Part shown: positions 24,800 through 35,973 of the stretch, one piece after another
How positions within the stretch are numbered: position 1 is the first letter of the stretch
Layout: every line of letters starts with the position of its first letter
DNA from: Isoetes taiwanensis
Lineage: Eukaryota > Streptophyta > Lycopodiopsida > Isoetales > Isoetaceae
NCBI GenBank assembly: GCA_021234155.1
Contig: JAJEKV010000045.1
Span: 6,929,105 to 6,993,104 of the forward strand
Direction of reading: 5' to 3'
DNA: 64,000 nt
Made by a program: the position numbers and the translations under genes
Notes under the pieces: generated by a model
The model's input: the letters and a program-made list of their open reading frames with translations, nothing else
What the model was told of the DNA's origin: nothing
The model's database searches: none

Positions 24800-25560
24800 T
24801 ATTTGTCACGTTAGGTAAGACAACGAGGTCTGACAGGGACACTTTTAACAAAACATGGGGGAAATGGACGAGGCTAAAAACCAAGCCTTAAATTTATGTA
24901 ACTGCCGTTTAAATTGAAAATGAAGTGCCATTCAACTGCGAACAGTAATAATGACGGCATGTTCCTTTTAAAGCCAAATATTCTAATGGGAGGGGTGCCA
25001 TGCGAACAGTAAAAATGACGACATGTTCATTCTAGGGTAACAAATGACTGTGTAATAAATGATCAAGAAAATCATCCAAATCGGTTCGTACTCTGCACTT
25101 TATATTTTAATGTATCGCCGTCACATGCTATGCTGCCCTGAGGCTCTCCTGCATGGTTCAAAAATAGGGGAGTTCCTCCCCTAAAAATCCGCCCACTTGT
25201 GTTAAATTCATGTCGTGCTAAAAACTTTCCGGCAATTTTCCGGCAAGAAAATAAAAAATTTCTGGCATAATACACTAAAAAATACACTAATGTATATTTT
25301 TTCCGGTAGCCTCAAATACCAAGGGTAGCCTCAAATACCAAGGGGCGTTTTTACTGGTTAGAGACATTGCTATTTTCGAGCCCTGCCCTCCTGTGAACGC
25401 GGCGGGAAAACCGCGACAAACCGTCCTTTGTACAGTTACAGTAGTAGGCTATATTTAATATTAGACTTTGCTATATTTCTGACTTTTGCTATATTATGTG
25501 AGATAGATAGATAGATTAGATAACAAGGGAGAGTGGCTACTATCAGATGAGGGAGAGGGT
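24800..25560. other. Spacer between 2OGD and NFD4 remnants, unit 3
   Basis: The ends match 31330-31780 of unit 4 (TGCGAACAGTAATAATGACGGCATGTTC, then GCTATATTTCTGACTT). The middle, about 25040-25420, is not present there and includes the direct repeat GGTAGCCTCAAATACCAAGG (25306 and 25326) and an AATACACTAA-rich part. The GATAGATAGATAGATTAGAT microsatellite near 25502 precedes the NFD4-like start, as at 31713. Confidence 0.5.
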
Positions 25561-25589
25561 CTTTGAGTGGAGAGGAAGAGGAATTCAGC

Positions 25590-26010
25590 ATGGTGCTTAC
25601 AAGATGGATGGTCACTCTGGCGAGCTTCTATATAATGGTGGCATCATGCGGCTCGTTCAACACCTTCAGTCTCTTCTCGCAAAGCATCAGAGAGAAGCTG
25701 GGGTATAGCCAGGAATCTATAAACACAATAGGATTCTTCAAAGAAACGGGGACCTCAGTGGGAATCATAGTGGGTGTGATCTACAATCTGTTGGGACCTA
25801 GGGCAGTGCTGTTTCTGAGCTCAATTCTGAATCTCTTCTCATTCTCGATAACATGGTTGTTCCTGACGAGCAGATTAGCAGTTCCGCCGGTGTGGGTGTT
25901 CTCATGCTGCATATGCCTTGTTGGTGCATCTGCAGCCTTCACAATTACTGCAGTGCTAGTCCCCTCTGTGCACAATTTTGCGAGCAATCAGGGCTACGTT
26001 CAGACCTGCG
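25590..26010 (+). pseudogene. 5' fragment of an NFD4-like transporter (unit 3)
   Basis: From the ATG at 25590 the frame is almost identical to the intact gene from 31809 for about 135 codons (VLTRWMVTLASFYIMV, FFKETGTSVGIIVGV), covering roughly the first four transmembrane helices of the Nodulin-like domain. After GCGAGCAATCAGGG at about 25993 the sequence changes to unrelated DNA and the frame stops near 26048. The missing two thirds cannot be found in adjoining sequence, so this is a truncated pseudogene. Confidence 0.85.
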
Positions 26011-26049
26011 TTTTTCAGACCTGTGTTTCAAACCTGCTTTTTTCATAAA

Positions 26050-26690
26050 TAGCCCTTAGAACTATTTGTATTGTCTGTAGGGTCACTTCTCTAACTTGAT
26101 TTTATCTCTTCCAGTCCAGATCGCAAACAGAAAGGAGTCATGGAAAGACCCTTTCGTTGAAGAAAGAGGATGAAAAGAGGTTGGTGATATGTATTGGGCA
26201 GACCAGTGCGTTCAGATTTCTATTATCTTCAAGTTGCTTTCGTGGCTTAGAACACCTCGAATCTTTTTCCCAGTAGGTGGTCTGTGTGCGAAAACGATAT
26301 AATAGTTGTGATAGCTCGACCATCATGGTTTCTTCAACTGTAAAATACAATGTAGTGAAATAATTTATGAATAAAAATTCAGGGCAGAGTACCACTTTGT
26401 TTACAACGAGATAGCATTTTCATTGGTTTTAGATCTGCTCTTTACCTTCTCGACTCGTTAACTAACGAAAATAGACCACGCAATTTTCCTTAACATTTTT
26501 TTTTCTAAAGCATCTTCTAAAGCAAAAATGCGGTTTAAAAAGTTTCCCTCGTCCTTTTCGTGTAAAATAACAGGGTTCGAAAAAAAAGTGGGAATGGAAT
26601 GAGACCCACTTTAATTAAATACGACTTACAAGCTTCATAGCAATAATAATAATAATTGAATTAATTAATGAATATAATTTTTCTTCCCTG
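26050..26690. other. Unassigned segment after the truncated NFD4 copy
   Basis: No gene recognised. It holds short AT-rich frames only. Its right end (26630 onward, CAAGCTTCATAGCAATAATAAT) is the start of the next unit's 2OGD 3' flank. Confidence 0.4.
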
Positions 26691-26739
26691 GGCCAAGCTT
26701 TAATATTCGCTTGGCTTATTCTCCTTCCAAACAATTAAT

Positions 26740-27180
26740 CTGGGATGAAATTAGAGTCTTATTCTCAATTTCGAAAGAGTCCTCTTAAAATCTTTGGACT
26801 AAGGCACTCACTTTTAATACACATTCTTTCCTGCAAAGTGTTGGGTATACACTTCATTAAAGTAATCCTTGTATGGCATTCGAGTATACTTTGATGGGTT
26901 TTTTTGATGGATAAGCTCCGGAATGGGAGCAATGTCGATGGTAGGATCAGGAAATGGGCTGACGAAGGAGGCAATAGATACACGATATTTTCTAGGATGC
27001 ACCATCACACGGTGAAGAATCCTCTTATATTGTCCATTAATTAGCTTCTGCATGGTCAAATTGACATTAATTAGAACTCAAGTAGGATTAGAGTGTATTA
27101 TATGAAAACTTACTTCAATTTGGTCACCCATGTTCACCACAAATGTACCCTTCTTGGGTAGAATCTCATGCCATTGACCA
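26740..27180 (-). pseudogene. 2OGD pseudogene of unit 4, 3' half
   Basis: The last exon (about 26814-27050) is well preserved and encodes YKRILHRVMVHPRKYRVSIASF, including the second iron histidine and the R-x-S 2-oxoglutarate contact. The end of exon 3 (27105-27180) encodes GTFVVNMGDQIE with its splice donor. At 27181 the gene is cut by the foldback and 2.1 kb of other DNA. The segment encoding the first histidine and the aspartate (H-x-D) is missing when the gene resumes at 29310. The gene is therefore non-functional. Confidence 0.85.
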
Positions 27181-27593
27181 TTAACATTAATTAACACAAA
27201 CTATTGCATCCAACACATTTAAATTAAAATCCCCCTAAAACCCCCTTTGGTTTGGGTGCATATTCACACGGGGGGTTATGTAGGGCAGCGAGAGCCCTAA
27301 ATATTTACAATACATGTATAAAATTAACACCATTAAGTACATTTACTCAAACCTTATAGTATTTAGAAAACCTTAATGTACAGTATACAAAAACTTGTAC
27401 ATGCATACCCCACAAACGAGGATCGCTATGTACGGTCCAGATCAAGGAATAAAGGGCAAATATGCCCATCCAACAGCTCTCGATGCCCGAAGTAACCCCC
27501 CGTGTGAATATGCACCCAAACCAAAGGGGGTTTTAGGGGGATTTTAATTTAAATGTGTTGGATGCAATAGTTTGTGTTAATTAATGTTAATGG
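27178..27593. mobile_element. Foldback element with perfect 101-bp inverted repeats
   Basis: 27178-27278 and 27493-27593 are perfect inverted repeats over 101 bp, separated by about 214 bp. The arm opens CCATTAACATTAATTAAC and contains TTTGGGTGCATATTCACACG, which resembles the GGGT-CATTC-CAC pattern at the ends of the PIF-type element at 54773. No clear target-site duplication is seen, and the right flank is not the interrupted gene. It may be a nested MITE or the edge of a larger rearrangement. Confidence 0.8.
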
Positions 27594-29309
27594 TAGTTAT
27601 ATTAAAAAAAATTTTGGGCCCTTCGGGCCCTAACAAAAAAGCAAGGAAATAGAACAAAATAACAAGAATCCTCCTCTAGGCTGAGTTGAATGGCAATTCA
27701 CCTAGTCTCTTGCTAAATATAAAGGAAAAAAGGGAAAAACTATGATGATGTATAATAAAAGAGCAAGAAGAATAAATAAAGAACCGGCATAACCATTGTA
27801 CTAGCAAATTTTTTTAGAAGATAACCGTTGTAGTAGCAAATACACTAAGATAAAAAATTGTACTCATGTTTATTTAACAACGTGAACTAGAAATAAAACT
27901 AAGAACATATAACATTGATGTGCATCTCTAGTTTTGTATAAGGAGGTAAGACAACAATGGTATAGACAGCAAATGATAAACACATTTAACAAGGTCAACT
28001 TTTTACTAGATAAAGGATTCCCAGAGCTCCAAAGTAATTGAGTAGCAAAGTATAAAAAGCGAAAAGGTGCCCACGGTTTGGAGACAAAAGTAAGTGTATT
28101 CTTTGGGGCCACTTTTGTTTGTTTCTGAGAGATATCTTGGCTTTGTGATGGTCTTCCATATCTGCCTGCACCATATAAAATGAAAGCCAAACGTAGCCTC
28201 CTTTACTTGGAGATATTCTTTACGAGAGCATGCAATCATATTCAAAGCGACTTGAATATTTGCCCCTTTTAAACGACCAAAGACCTCATCAAACTAGAAT
28301 CATGAAGAATGTAAGAAGCGATTGATTCCGAGAATCGCTGCATAGAAACAAATGTGCTCACATGATAATGCCGACCATCGATTAAGCTCAAAATGAAGCT
28401 AATAAATTATATTTCTTACCCAAACGGTTGAACAAATTTAAGACCAAGGGATTTCATATTGTGCGACCATGGCGGCCGCTAATAAGAACTTGAATTCAAC
28501 CTTGAACTGGATCTCCCTCTTTGTATAAACCTATAGGCATAAACCGGATTTGCTTCACAAATTCATCTACGCTTCACAAATCGTCTGCTTGGGTTGCTTC
28601 AATTTTATATCCAACCGATTTGTGTAAGCTTGCCATAAAAATACATGGCCAAACCTGTTGAGACATACTATATGCTAAAGGTTTCACAAATGCCGAGATT
28701 CTTAGTGATAAAGAGCTTATGAAAAACCAAGAATCAACAATAAGTTCTTGCATTACGTGTGCGGGGTAACTCCATGATTCGACCACGATTCGACTTCACA
28801 AATGCGGCTAACTGTTGTATGACCCAAAATAAAAACAAGGTCGATGATGTGGCAAATCTAAGAACCCTAAACTATGGGACGTACCAGGGAGTAGATCCGA
28901 CCAGATGGGCCCGATCAGGGCAGTGATCTTTGCCCATTCGACTTCACAAATGCCGCTGCTGCTGTAAGTATGACCTAAAATAAAAACAAGATGTACCACG
29001 GAGTAGGTCCGACCAGATGGGCCCGATCAGTTCAGCAGTGATCTTTGCCCAATTTGCCCAATTCCGTTGCATGGCGATAAGCCCGGCCCAGATGTCATAT
29101 ATGACACATCGAAAAAAAAAAAACAAAAGGCATGCACCTAACAGAACTACAACCACACGATTTGCCCTCTTCTTTGAAATCAACGGCCAAAAAAAAGGTG
29201 CACTCTAGAAATACTATTTAGTACACCTAGATGAATACGACAACCAAATCATAGGAAAACCTTAGTAAAAATCGTACAAAAACACAAAAAAAACCCCCTG
29301 TTATTTTGC
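27594..29309. other. Unassigned insert within the unit 4 dioxygenase
   Basis: Together with the foldback it separates the two halves of the 2OGD pseudogene. It contains a GGGCCC-TTC-GGGCCC hairpin at 27616, an imperfect direct repeat at 28793-29052, and minus-strand frames up to 106 codons (27870-28245) with no recognised domain. No termini or target duplication could be paired across it. Confidence 0.4.
28793..29052. repeat. Imperfect tandem repeat
   Basis: ACTTCACAAATGC(G/C)G starts units at about 28792 and 28949. Both units contain GTATGACC(C/T)AAAATAAAAA and GACCAGATGGGCCCGATCAG, followed by GTGATCTTTGCCCA. The second unit lacks about 50 bp present in the first. Confidence 0.7.
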
Positions 29310-31330
29310 TACATATGGGCATGGTGGGTAGTAGTTGGCCCGCATGAGTAAGCATGTTATGCCGTAAGCATTCTTCATTGTTTGCTCATCCAATCCAAGT
29401 CCTTTGGTCATGAGCTTGAGGAGTTCATTTTCCAGGGATAGCAATCCATTCACGTAATTGGAGCTATGTTCCCTGTAGAACGATGGTGAGTCCAAGAGCT
29501 TTTCTTGTGACAAATAAATCAAACTTGATTGCTTATCGCAGTTCTTGAGGTTTGTCAGGCCACTTGAATGAGTCAACTTCGTTCTCCCCAACTCACATTT
29601 GTAGATTGTCATGCCAATCTAGTCGCTTGTCCAAAAATAGTGTCATGTTGGTGCAATAGCAGATTGGATCAAACAATTGCTCTGTCCACAACTTCATCTT
29701 CATCTCATCTGGGAACCTAAAGAATTCCAATACACTTTTTATGACACTCGCTATCTCCACCCCATGATTAGCCAACTGAATGATCAAAGCATGAGTAATC
29801 AATATTAGAAAAATATATATGTAAAAGCTTTACAAAACATACATAGAACATCCCCGAGGTTGAGCAAGCATAGTGGAGGATGCATAATAGTGGGACTACT
29901 TGTTGACAACAGGAATGTTGCAATCCCAATGGCATCCTCATGAGGCATTAAGTACTTGCTGGAACTATATTCATGCTGGCATGCTCTATTAATGCTTTGA
30001 TCAGTGTTGGGGAAACTCTGGGGTAGAGGTAACTTTACGTTTTTAAATGCTACTTTACCGTCCTTTCTGGCATATCGTCGGATTGCCTTCTGCACAAAAA
30101 AAATGCCTTTTTCGGATATTAGCCGAGAAGGTTTTTTAGAATCTGAACTTATTAGCATGTCAGAGGCATCTGACACAACAGAGATTTAGGCAGTCCAAAT
30201 CAATTGCAGAAAGTAATTGCATAATGCCGTCTCAGTGTGCGACCGCTTCTAACCCAATGCATACAATGGGAGGGCGGTTCTTATTTCTTGCAGCAGGCTT
30301 GGGCTTAGGCTTAAGCATTACTGGAATCATGGCTTACTTGTGCTCTTCTACTTCCAAGATATGGCGAAATCCAGCAGAGTCAGGTGCCCATGGAAATTTG
30401 TTTCTTCATAATATGAGCAATTAGCATTGGATTTTCGGTTTTAGCATTGGGTTTTTCGGTTTTCTATCGGGATACTATGCGTGAAGATTGTAAGCAACTC
30501 CAGCTTTTGCCACGATCGCGCCAAGCAATAAGCGAAAGACCTGGGAGCTTGTAATATTGTGATGGATCGAGCGAATTAGGTATCAAATGCATGGAGGTAT
30601 GCAATGTCTGATAAATCGACTCTGGTGGTTCATGTGAGGTGAATCAGTTAATTTTTCTAGTGCATAAGGAAGAAAATTTTTTTCTATTTTTCTAGCTTTG
30701 CTAATAAAAAATAGGGTTTCTTGGGACTTTCTAGTTCCTTCTGAAGGAATAGATGAAGTTACTTATTGTAGGGTTAGCCCAAGTACAGGTAAACAGTTTG
30801 TTATTTTAAGCCATATTTCTTTAACATACATGCATCTCATATGGAGTTCCATTTTGTTGTGAGTATCCTTAAAGGATTATTTGTATGTCTCTGATGTCAG
30901 CCTCACCCATGGAAGATTCATGAGCACGAAAGTAAGAACAAAAAAAAAAACAAGGGTCTCCAAGGCCTGTCTGGTATCTTGTAGCATTTTGAATTTGGTT
31001 ACAAAAAAAACAACGGTCTCCAAGGCATGTCTGGTATCTTGTAGCATTTTGAATTTGGTTTTAATATATTATAGCATAAAGTATTGGATGCTTGGTTGAA
31101 AGTGGTAATGAATTGGTTGTAATAAGCTTTAAATTCTCTGTGTCTTTCTGAAAAGGGATCATTGTGAGTTTTGCTTGCAGGAACGATCCGATTCAAGATA
31201 AAAAATTCCAATTGGATGAGGAAACTACAGGAAAATTTCCGATGGGGGCCAAAAGGTTTCCCCAATGGTGGCTTTGATCCCTTTGAACTTTGAGGCCAAA
31301 GGATCATAAGCCTCATTTTCATATTTATCA
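29310..31330 (-). pseudogene. 2OGD pseudogene of unit 4, 5' half
   Basis: Continuation of the copy at 26740-27180: exon 3 start (29312-29490, KGLGLDEQTMKNAYG and MRANYYPPCP), the small intron, exon 2 (about 29545-29775, LANHGVEIASVIKS and DEMKMKLW), and exon 1, split by a hAT-type element at 30002-31270. The proximal part (29830-30001) and the distal part (31279-31330) of exon 1 flank it. The H-x-D region is lost on the downstream side. It shares the exon 1 insertion with the copy at 59735-61720, so those two copies descend from one interrupted ancestor. Confidence 0.85.
30002..31270. mobile_element. hAT-type element (family B) carrying exon-like host sequence
   Basis: Termini CAGTGTTGGGGAAAC and, as complement of the right end, CACCATTGGGGAAAC. 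The 8-bp target-site duplication GCTTTGAT (29994-30001 and 31271-31278) is perfect, and the empty site is visible in unit 3 near 24744. The interior is not a transposase. It holds a 66-codon plus-strand frame at 30224 (LFLAAGLGLGLSITGIMAYL, a likely membrane segment), an exon-like stretch around 30715-30790 encoding VSWDFLVPSEGIDEVTYC and ending at a GTAAAC donor, and another near 31180-31255 preceded by TTGCTTGCAG and encoding NDPIQDKKFQLDEETTGKFP. The source gene was not recognised. A second copy is at 60279-61675. Confidence 0.8.
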
Positions 31331-31599
31331 CGTTAGGTAAGACAGCGAGGTCTGACAGGGACACTTTTAACAAAACGTGGGAGAAATGGACGAGGCTAAG
31401 AATGTTAGCAACCAAGCCTTAAATTTATGTAAGTGCCGTTGAAGTGAATGTTAAATTGAAAATGAAGTGCCATTCAACTGCGAACAGTAATAATGACGGC
31501 ATGTTCGTTTTAAGGCCAAATATTCTAATGGAAGGGGTGCCTGCCATGCGATGCGAACGGTAAAAATGACGACAGGTTTATTCTAGACTTTATTTTTTA

Positions 31600-31808
31600 A
31601 TGTACCGCGAGAAACAGTTACCGTAGTAGGCTATCACAACATATATAATTGAGTTTCTAATTTTCCATTTTTGTTAGACTTTGCTATATTTCTGACTTTG
31701 CTATATTAGGTGAGATAGATAGATAGATTAGATAACAAGGGTGAGTGGCTACTATCAGAAATCAGATGCGGGAGAGGGTCTTTGAGTGAACAGAAAGCGA
31801 AATTCAGC
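31600..31808 (+). promoter_or_regulatory. Immediate 5' flank of the intact NFD4-like gene
   Basis: The 200 bp before the ATG is shared with the truncated copy (25420-25589), including CTGACTTTGCTATATTA, a GATAGATAGATAGATTAGATAAC microsatellite and GGAGAGGGTCTTTGAGTG. TTTGCTATATTAGG could serve as a TATA region, but transcription start evidence is lacking. The sharing shows that the promoter duplicated with the gene. Confidence 0.3.
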
Positions 31809-33368
31809 ATGGTGCTTACAAGATGGATGGTCACTCTGGCGAGCTTCTATATAATGGTGGCATCATGCGGCTCGCTAAACACCTTCAGTCTCTTCTCGCA
31901 AAGCATCAGAGAGAAGCTGGGGTATAACCAGGAATCTATAAACACAATAGGATTCTTCAAGGAAACGGGGACCTCAGTGGGAATCATAGTGGGTGTGATC
32001 TACAATCTGTTGGGACCTAGGGCAGTGCTGTTTCTGAGCTCAATTCTGAATCTCTTCTCATTTTCGATAACGTGGCTGTTCCTGACGAGCAGATTAGCGG
32101 TTCCGCCGGTGTGGCTGTTCTCGTGCTGCATATGCCTTGTGGGTGCATCTGCAGCCTTCACAATTACTGCAGTGCTAGTGGCCTCTGCGCACAATTTTGC
32201 GAGCAATCAGGGCACCATCCTCAGCCTGCTGGACAGCACCAATGGCCTCGCAGTAGGGATCTTCACGCTCGCATTCCAGTCGTTCTATTCCGGCGAAGTC
32301 AGCTCCTTCGTCTTCATGCTCGGCTGGCTGCCTTCGGCTGTCATGTTTGTGCTTCTGCTTATGGTGAAGCAGCTCCCTGATCACCACGCATCAAACCCCC
32401 AAAACGATCTCAAAAACATGTACTGGCTCCTTTCCATCACTGTCGTCCTCGCCTTCTACCTTATGACCATTATCCTGTTCCAGCTCAAGCTCTCCATCCA
32501 TGCCCTGCGGCTGTCCTTCGCCGGTTCTATGCTCCTCCTCTTCCTCCCCATTCCGATCATCCTGTATTCTGAGCACACCTCTTCATTTCCTGAAGTAGGA
32601 CTCACAGACGAAATCTGGAAAAACGGAGAAATTGAGCCTCTCATCAGCTGTGAAGAAAAGGCCCAGGGAGAACTAGAAGAGTCTGGTATCAAATACGGGG
32701 ATCACTACACAATCGCCCAAGCACTCTGCAGCATGGATCTGTGGCTCATCATCATTGCCACAACCTGCGGAATTGGAGCAGCTATGACGGTGATCAACAA
32801 CATGGGCCAAATCGGTTTGTCACTGGGCTACACCACAACACAAACCAATACTTTTGTAGCATTGCTAAGCATCTGGGACTACCTGGGGGGCGTTGCCACC
32901 GGGGCCTTGTCCGATATACTACTGCGGAAATATGGCGTGCCAAGGCCATTCTTCTTTGCGTTATCTCTGGGCATCATCTCAGCAGGGAACCTGGTCCTCG
33001 GCCTCAATTTCATGCCACAAACTCTGCTCCTCGGTTCCGTGCTCATTGGTCTCAGCTTGGGAGGCCAGTGGGCAGTGCTCTTCACCATTATTGCTGAAAT
33101 TTTTGGACTGGATAATTATGCAACCCTGCAAAACATTCCAACCATTGCAAAGGGTGTGGGTATGTACCTGCTGTCTGTTAAGCTTGCTGGATTGTTGTAT
33201 GATAAAGAGGCTCATGAAGCTAACGGGATGTGTGTTGGCACCCATTGCTTCCGCAGCACATTCTTGGTCATGTCTGGAGCTTGTATGTTCGGATGCCTAG
33301 CCAGCGCCATACTCACCCTCCGCACAGCCAAGTTTTACAAGAATGTGGTCAGATGCTCCTGCGTCTAA
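31809..33368 (+). CDS. NFD4-like / Nodulin-like major-facilitator transporter, intact
   Basis: A single uninterrupted frame from the ATG at 31809 to TAA at 33366-33368 gives 519 residues. The frame is open nine codons upstream, but only through a TTG, so the ATG is the start. It fits the Nodulin-like/NFD4 membrane protein family. The N-terminal half (about residues 1-235) is a hydrophobic Nodulin-like block with six likely helices, starting RWMVTLASFYIMVASCGS and including GYNQESINTIGFFKETG. There follows a charged cytoplasmic loop (about 255-310, EIEPLISCEEK), then the second MFS half (about 310-500), opening with YTIAQALCSMDLWLI and INNMGQIGLSLGY, which are hallmark blocks of the family. 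Members are plastid, tonoplast or plasma-membrane proteins, and some affect iron or auxin handling; the substrate here is unknown. It is divergent from a dead 2OGD and is the only complete NFD4 copy among at least six in the window. Confidence 0.92.
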   Translation: MVLTRWMVTLASFYIMVASCGSLNTFSLFSQSIREKLGYNQESINTIGFFKETGTSVGIIVGVIYNLLGPRAVLFLSSILNLFSFSITWLFLTSRLAVPPVWLFSCCICLVGASAAFTITAVLVASAHNFASNQGTILSLLDSTNGLAVGIFTLAFQSFYSGEVSSFVFMLGWLPSAVMFVLLLMVKQLPDHHASNPQNDLKNMYWLLSITVVLAFYLMTIILFQLKLSIHALRLSFAGSMLLLFLPIPIILYSEHTSSFPEVGLTDEIWKNGEIEPLISCEEKAQGELEESGIKYGDHYTIAQALCSMDLWLIIIATTCGIGAAMTVINNMGQIGLSLGYTTTQTNTFVALLSIWDYLGGVATGALSDILLRKYGVPRPFFFALSLGIISAGNLVLGLNFMPQTLLLGSVLIGLSLGGQWAVLFTIIAEIFGLDNYATLQNIPTIAKGVGMYLLSVKLAGLLYDKEAHEANGMCVGTHCFRSTFLVMSGACMFGCLASAILTLRTAKFYKNVVRCSCV

Positions 33369-33960
33369 TTCTCGACATCACTCCTGCATCTAAGAGCAAA
33401 ATCCTTGCAGCTTTGGGCCAGATTCAACCGCGGCCAAATTCAACCTTATGTCGTGCTCTGACACAATGTAGAATACTTATTATATTTTCCTTTTTTTGTG
33501 ATTTTTTCCTTACCAAATGTCTGAAGATCCAGTGAAGTTGCTACTTACCTGGAGCTTTGGGCCAGATTCAACCTTTCTCTGTGCTTTGCTCTGAAACATG
33601 TAGAAGAATCTTAGAACAAAATGTGATTTTGTGTCGAAACAGAGTAGAAGTTTTTGCAGTTCGCGATGTCTATCTAATGTTCTTGCATGCCTTGATGCGT
33701 CTGTTGCATCTGACTGAAATCCCTCTCATTATTTTCTTGCTTTGTTATCTAACGTTTTGATGCTACAGGGTGTTTGATTGATGGGCCTCTGCCGACTCTG
33801 TTATGGCCCTGTTATGTTCGGTTGTTGCCCTTGCTGCAAGCCTGTGAAATTGCCTCCTGTTCCTTGTTCCTGATATAGGTTTTCCTTTGCACTTCTTTGT
33901 CCCTGATAAGTTTTCTGCTTGCTTGGTTTGGCAGGGTCGGCATGGCTTTAATTTGGGCCT
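33369..33960 (+). other. 3' flank / probable 3' UTR of the NFD4-like gene
   Basis: The sequence after the stop is repeated after each NFD4 remnant (17190, 19915, 48930, 51860 and 62965), with GCAGCTTTGGGCCAGATTCAACC as a landmark. That conservation of position supports a transcribed 3' end, but no single polyadenylation signal stands out. GCAGCTTTGGGCC also occurs twice more inside it (near 33413 and 33552). Confidence 0.5.
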
Positions 33961-33962
33961 TA

Positions 33963-35970
33963 GGCCCTTTTTCCATGACACTAATGTCTTATATTTATGG
34001 AGATATGATTGGGCCACATAAGCATATAAGACATGGTGGTTTTTCCACTAACACTTTTAAGACATGCCGCATATCACATCCGTACAACATCCGTACAACA
34101 TGGGAGTCTTATTTTCTTCCGGGGGACCCGTATACTTAGGATGTCCCAAAAATGGAGCGGGAGAAGAAACGATTCTCAGCCTTATTTTCCACGACTTCTA
34201 CTTTTTGGAATCTCCCGAATCGGCTTACACGGAATCGAAGCATCAATAGGAATCATTGAACTCCAAACACCAAATGTTAGAAGAACATGTTTGGGTGTTT
34301 GATTTTCCATATCGAATTACGAGGTTAGGGAACAAAAAAGCATTGTTGCCCTTGCGGCAAGCCTGGCAAAGTACCTCCTGTCCTGATTACCACGATAGGA
34401 TCATTTCCTTTCGAATTTTTTGGTCGGGATTTCTTCTTTTCAACTTCGAATCTTCAGAAGGTAAATGATATTTTGTTGCACTATCTCTATACATACTAGC
34501 GAATCTTCGAAAGAAAGTTGGCTTTACATCCATACATACCGAAAGTCAAAATTTTTACTGGTTTGTGGCGTCATGATATCTTCTGCAGTTTTAACACTCA
34601 ACTTTCAAAAGTCCACTACAAAATAGATGAGACTTGATCATGGTGCGCCCTCAAACTCTTTTCCCACTTCTACACATTGGGATGCTACAAGAGAAGGGAG
34701 CCCATTTTGAGGCAACAAATTTTAACTTCTTGTAAACAACTCACGCAATGGATACAAAAATATTTGCATGAACACGGGCATTGTGAGTAAAAGTGATTCA
34801 TTGAACTTGAGCTTTGCTGTCTTACGCATCTATCGCCTTGAAATTTCAAAGTCAATGGCACGTTGCATGGCAGAAAAGGAATTCATATTCTTGATTTCTA
34901 CCTGTTCAAGAAAACTAATTGTTACATCTCGTTCAAAGAAGCATAGATTAATAATTTCATGTCAAAGAGTAATACCATGGGACAAGAGTGCCTACAGTTT
35001 ACAATTCCATAAATTAAACTGAATAAACCTTGGTTACAGCTGTGAGGAGTGTCAAATTTGGAATGGAAGAACAGGGATCCACAGTGCAGAAGCCATATAG
35101 TGGAGTGGTGTTGTTCTCCCATGGAAATAATTATGTGGAAGTGGCTCCTTGTTGCTTTTAAAGGACAATCCCTGTCTTCGTAGGAGGATTCGTTATGCTT
35201 ACTATGCCATGCTTATTTCACATCACTCCAAGGTCCTGTGATGTCGTTTGGTTGAGGCAGCATTGCAAATATGGCATCAATCTAAAAGAATGTTTTGAAA
35301 CTAGAAAGATATTACACTTTGGACCTTAGCAATCCCTCCTAGCAGGAAGAATGGATGAGAAAGACTTGTTTACATGTTAGAGGACATCGAAGCATAGAGA
35401 GTTTGCAGGACTGCTGCTGTAAAACAGAGATATGGCAGCCTTCTTAATATCTTGCTTAGTTTCCAATTTTATATCCCAGGCATTTCCCAAATTCTAGAAG
35501 GAGCAGTTCACAGACCCATTACGCATGTCAGGTTCAGACACGATCTCAAGAAGTGGAACTCCTGCTCTATTCATGTCCACCTGAAGGATTTCACATGTTT
35601 AGCAAAAACTGGCAGAACAAGAAGACTATAGCCACTATATTTTCTTGCATACTGACTATTTCTACCTGCGAATCTGTTATTAATCGTACAAACCATAGAT
35701 GAAGATCAAACTAGAGAAGTCTGATCATCCATGCAGATTTGAAGGAGGCCAAGTTTTCAAGGTAAATTTCTGGAGAAAAGAGTTGGAGCATTTTTGTGTA
35801 GTGGAAAATTGTGAAAATAAGACATGTCTTATATCAATAAGACGTGTCTTATATTAATGTAATGGAAAATTGTTTTTTTTAAGACATGTCTTAAGTATGA
35901 CGTGGAGCCCAAAAGGGTGTCTTATAATAATATGACAGCCATAAAATAAGACTGCCATGGAAAAAGGGCC
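33963..35970. mobile_element. PIF/Harbinger-type non-autonomous element, 2.0 kb
   Basis: Terminal inverted repeats GGCCCTTTTTCCATGACA and GGCCCTTTTTCCATGGCA (17 of 18 identical) are bounded by a 3-bp duplication TTA (33960-33962 and 35971-35973), as in PIF/Harbinger and Tourist elements. The empty site is at 63549-63575 (TTTGGGTCTTAAAGGGATTAC). Subterminal regions repeat AAGACATGTCTTA-like palindromes (near 34028, 34060, 35820, 35845 and 35880). There is no DDE transposase or Myb-like frame. A piece near 34165-34195 (ACGATTCTCAGCCTTATTTTCC) also occurs in the gene X block (36262), so some host sequence may have been picked up. Confidence 0.85.
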
Positions 35971-35973
35971 TTA

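Noticed and set aside
31782-31808. Start of the NFD4-like protein nine codons upstream
   Set aside because: The upstream codon is TTG; the first ATG in frame is at 31809 and the family alignment begins near there.
32072-33535. Several other open frames on both strands across the transporter
   Set aside because: They are shadow frames of the 519-residue transporter gene.
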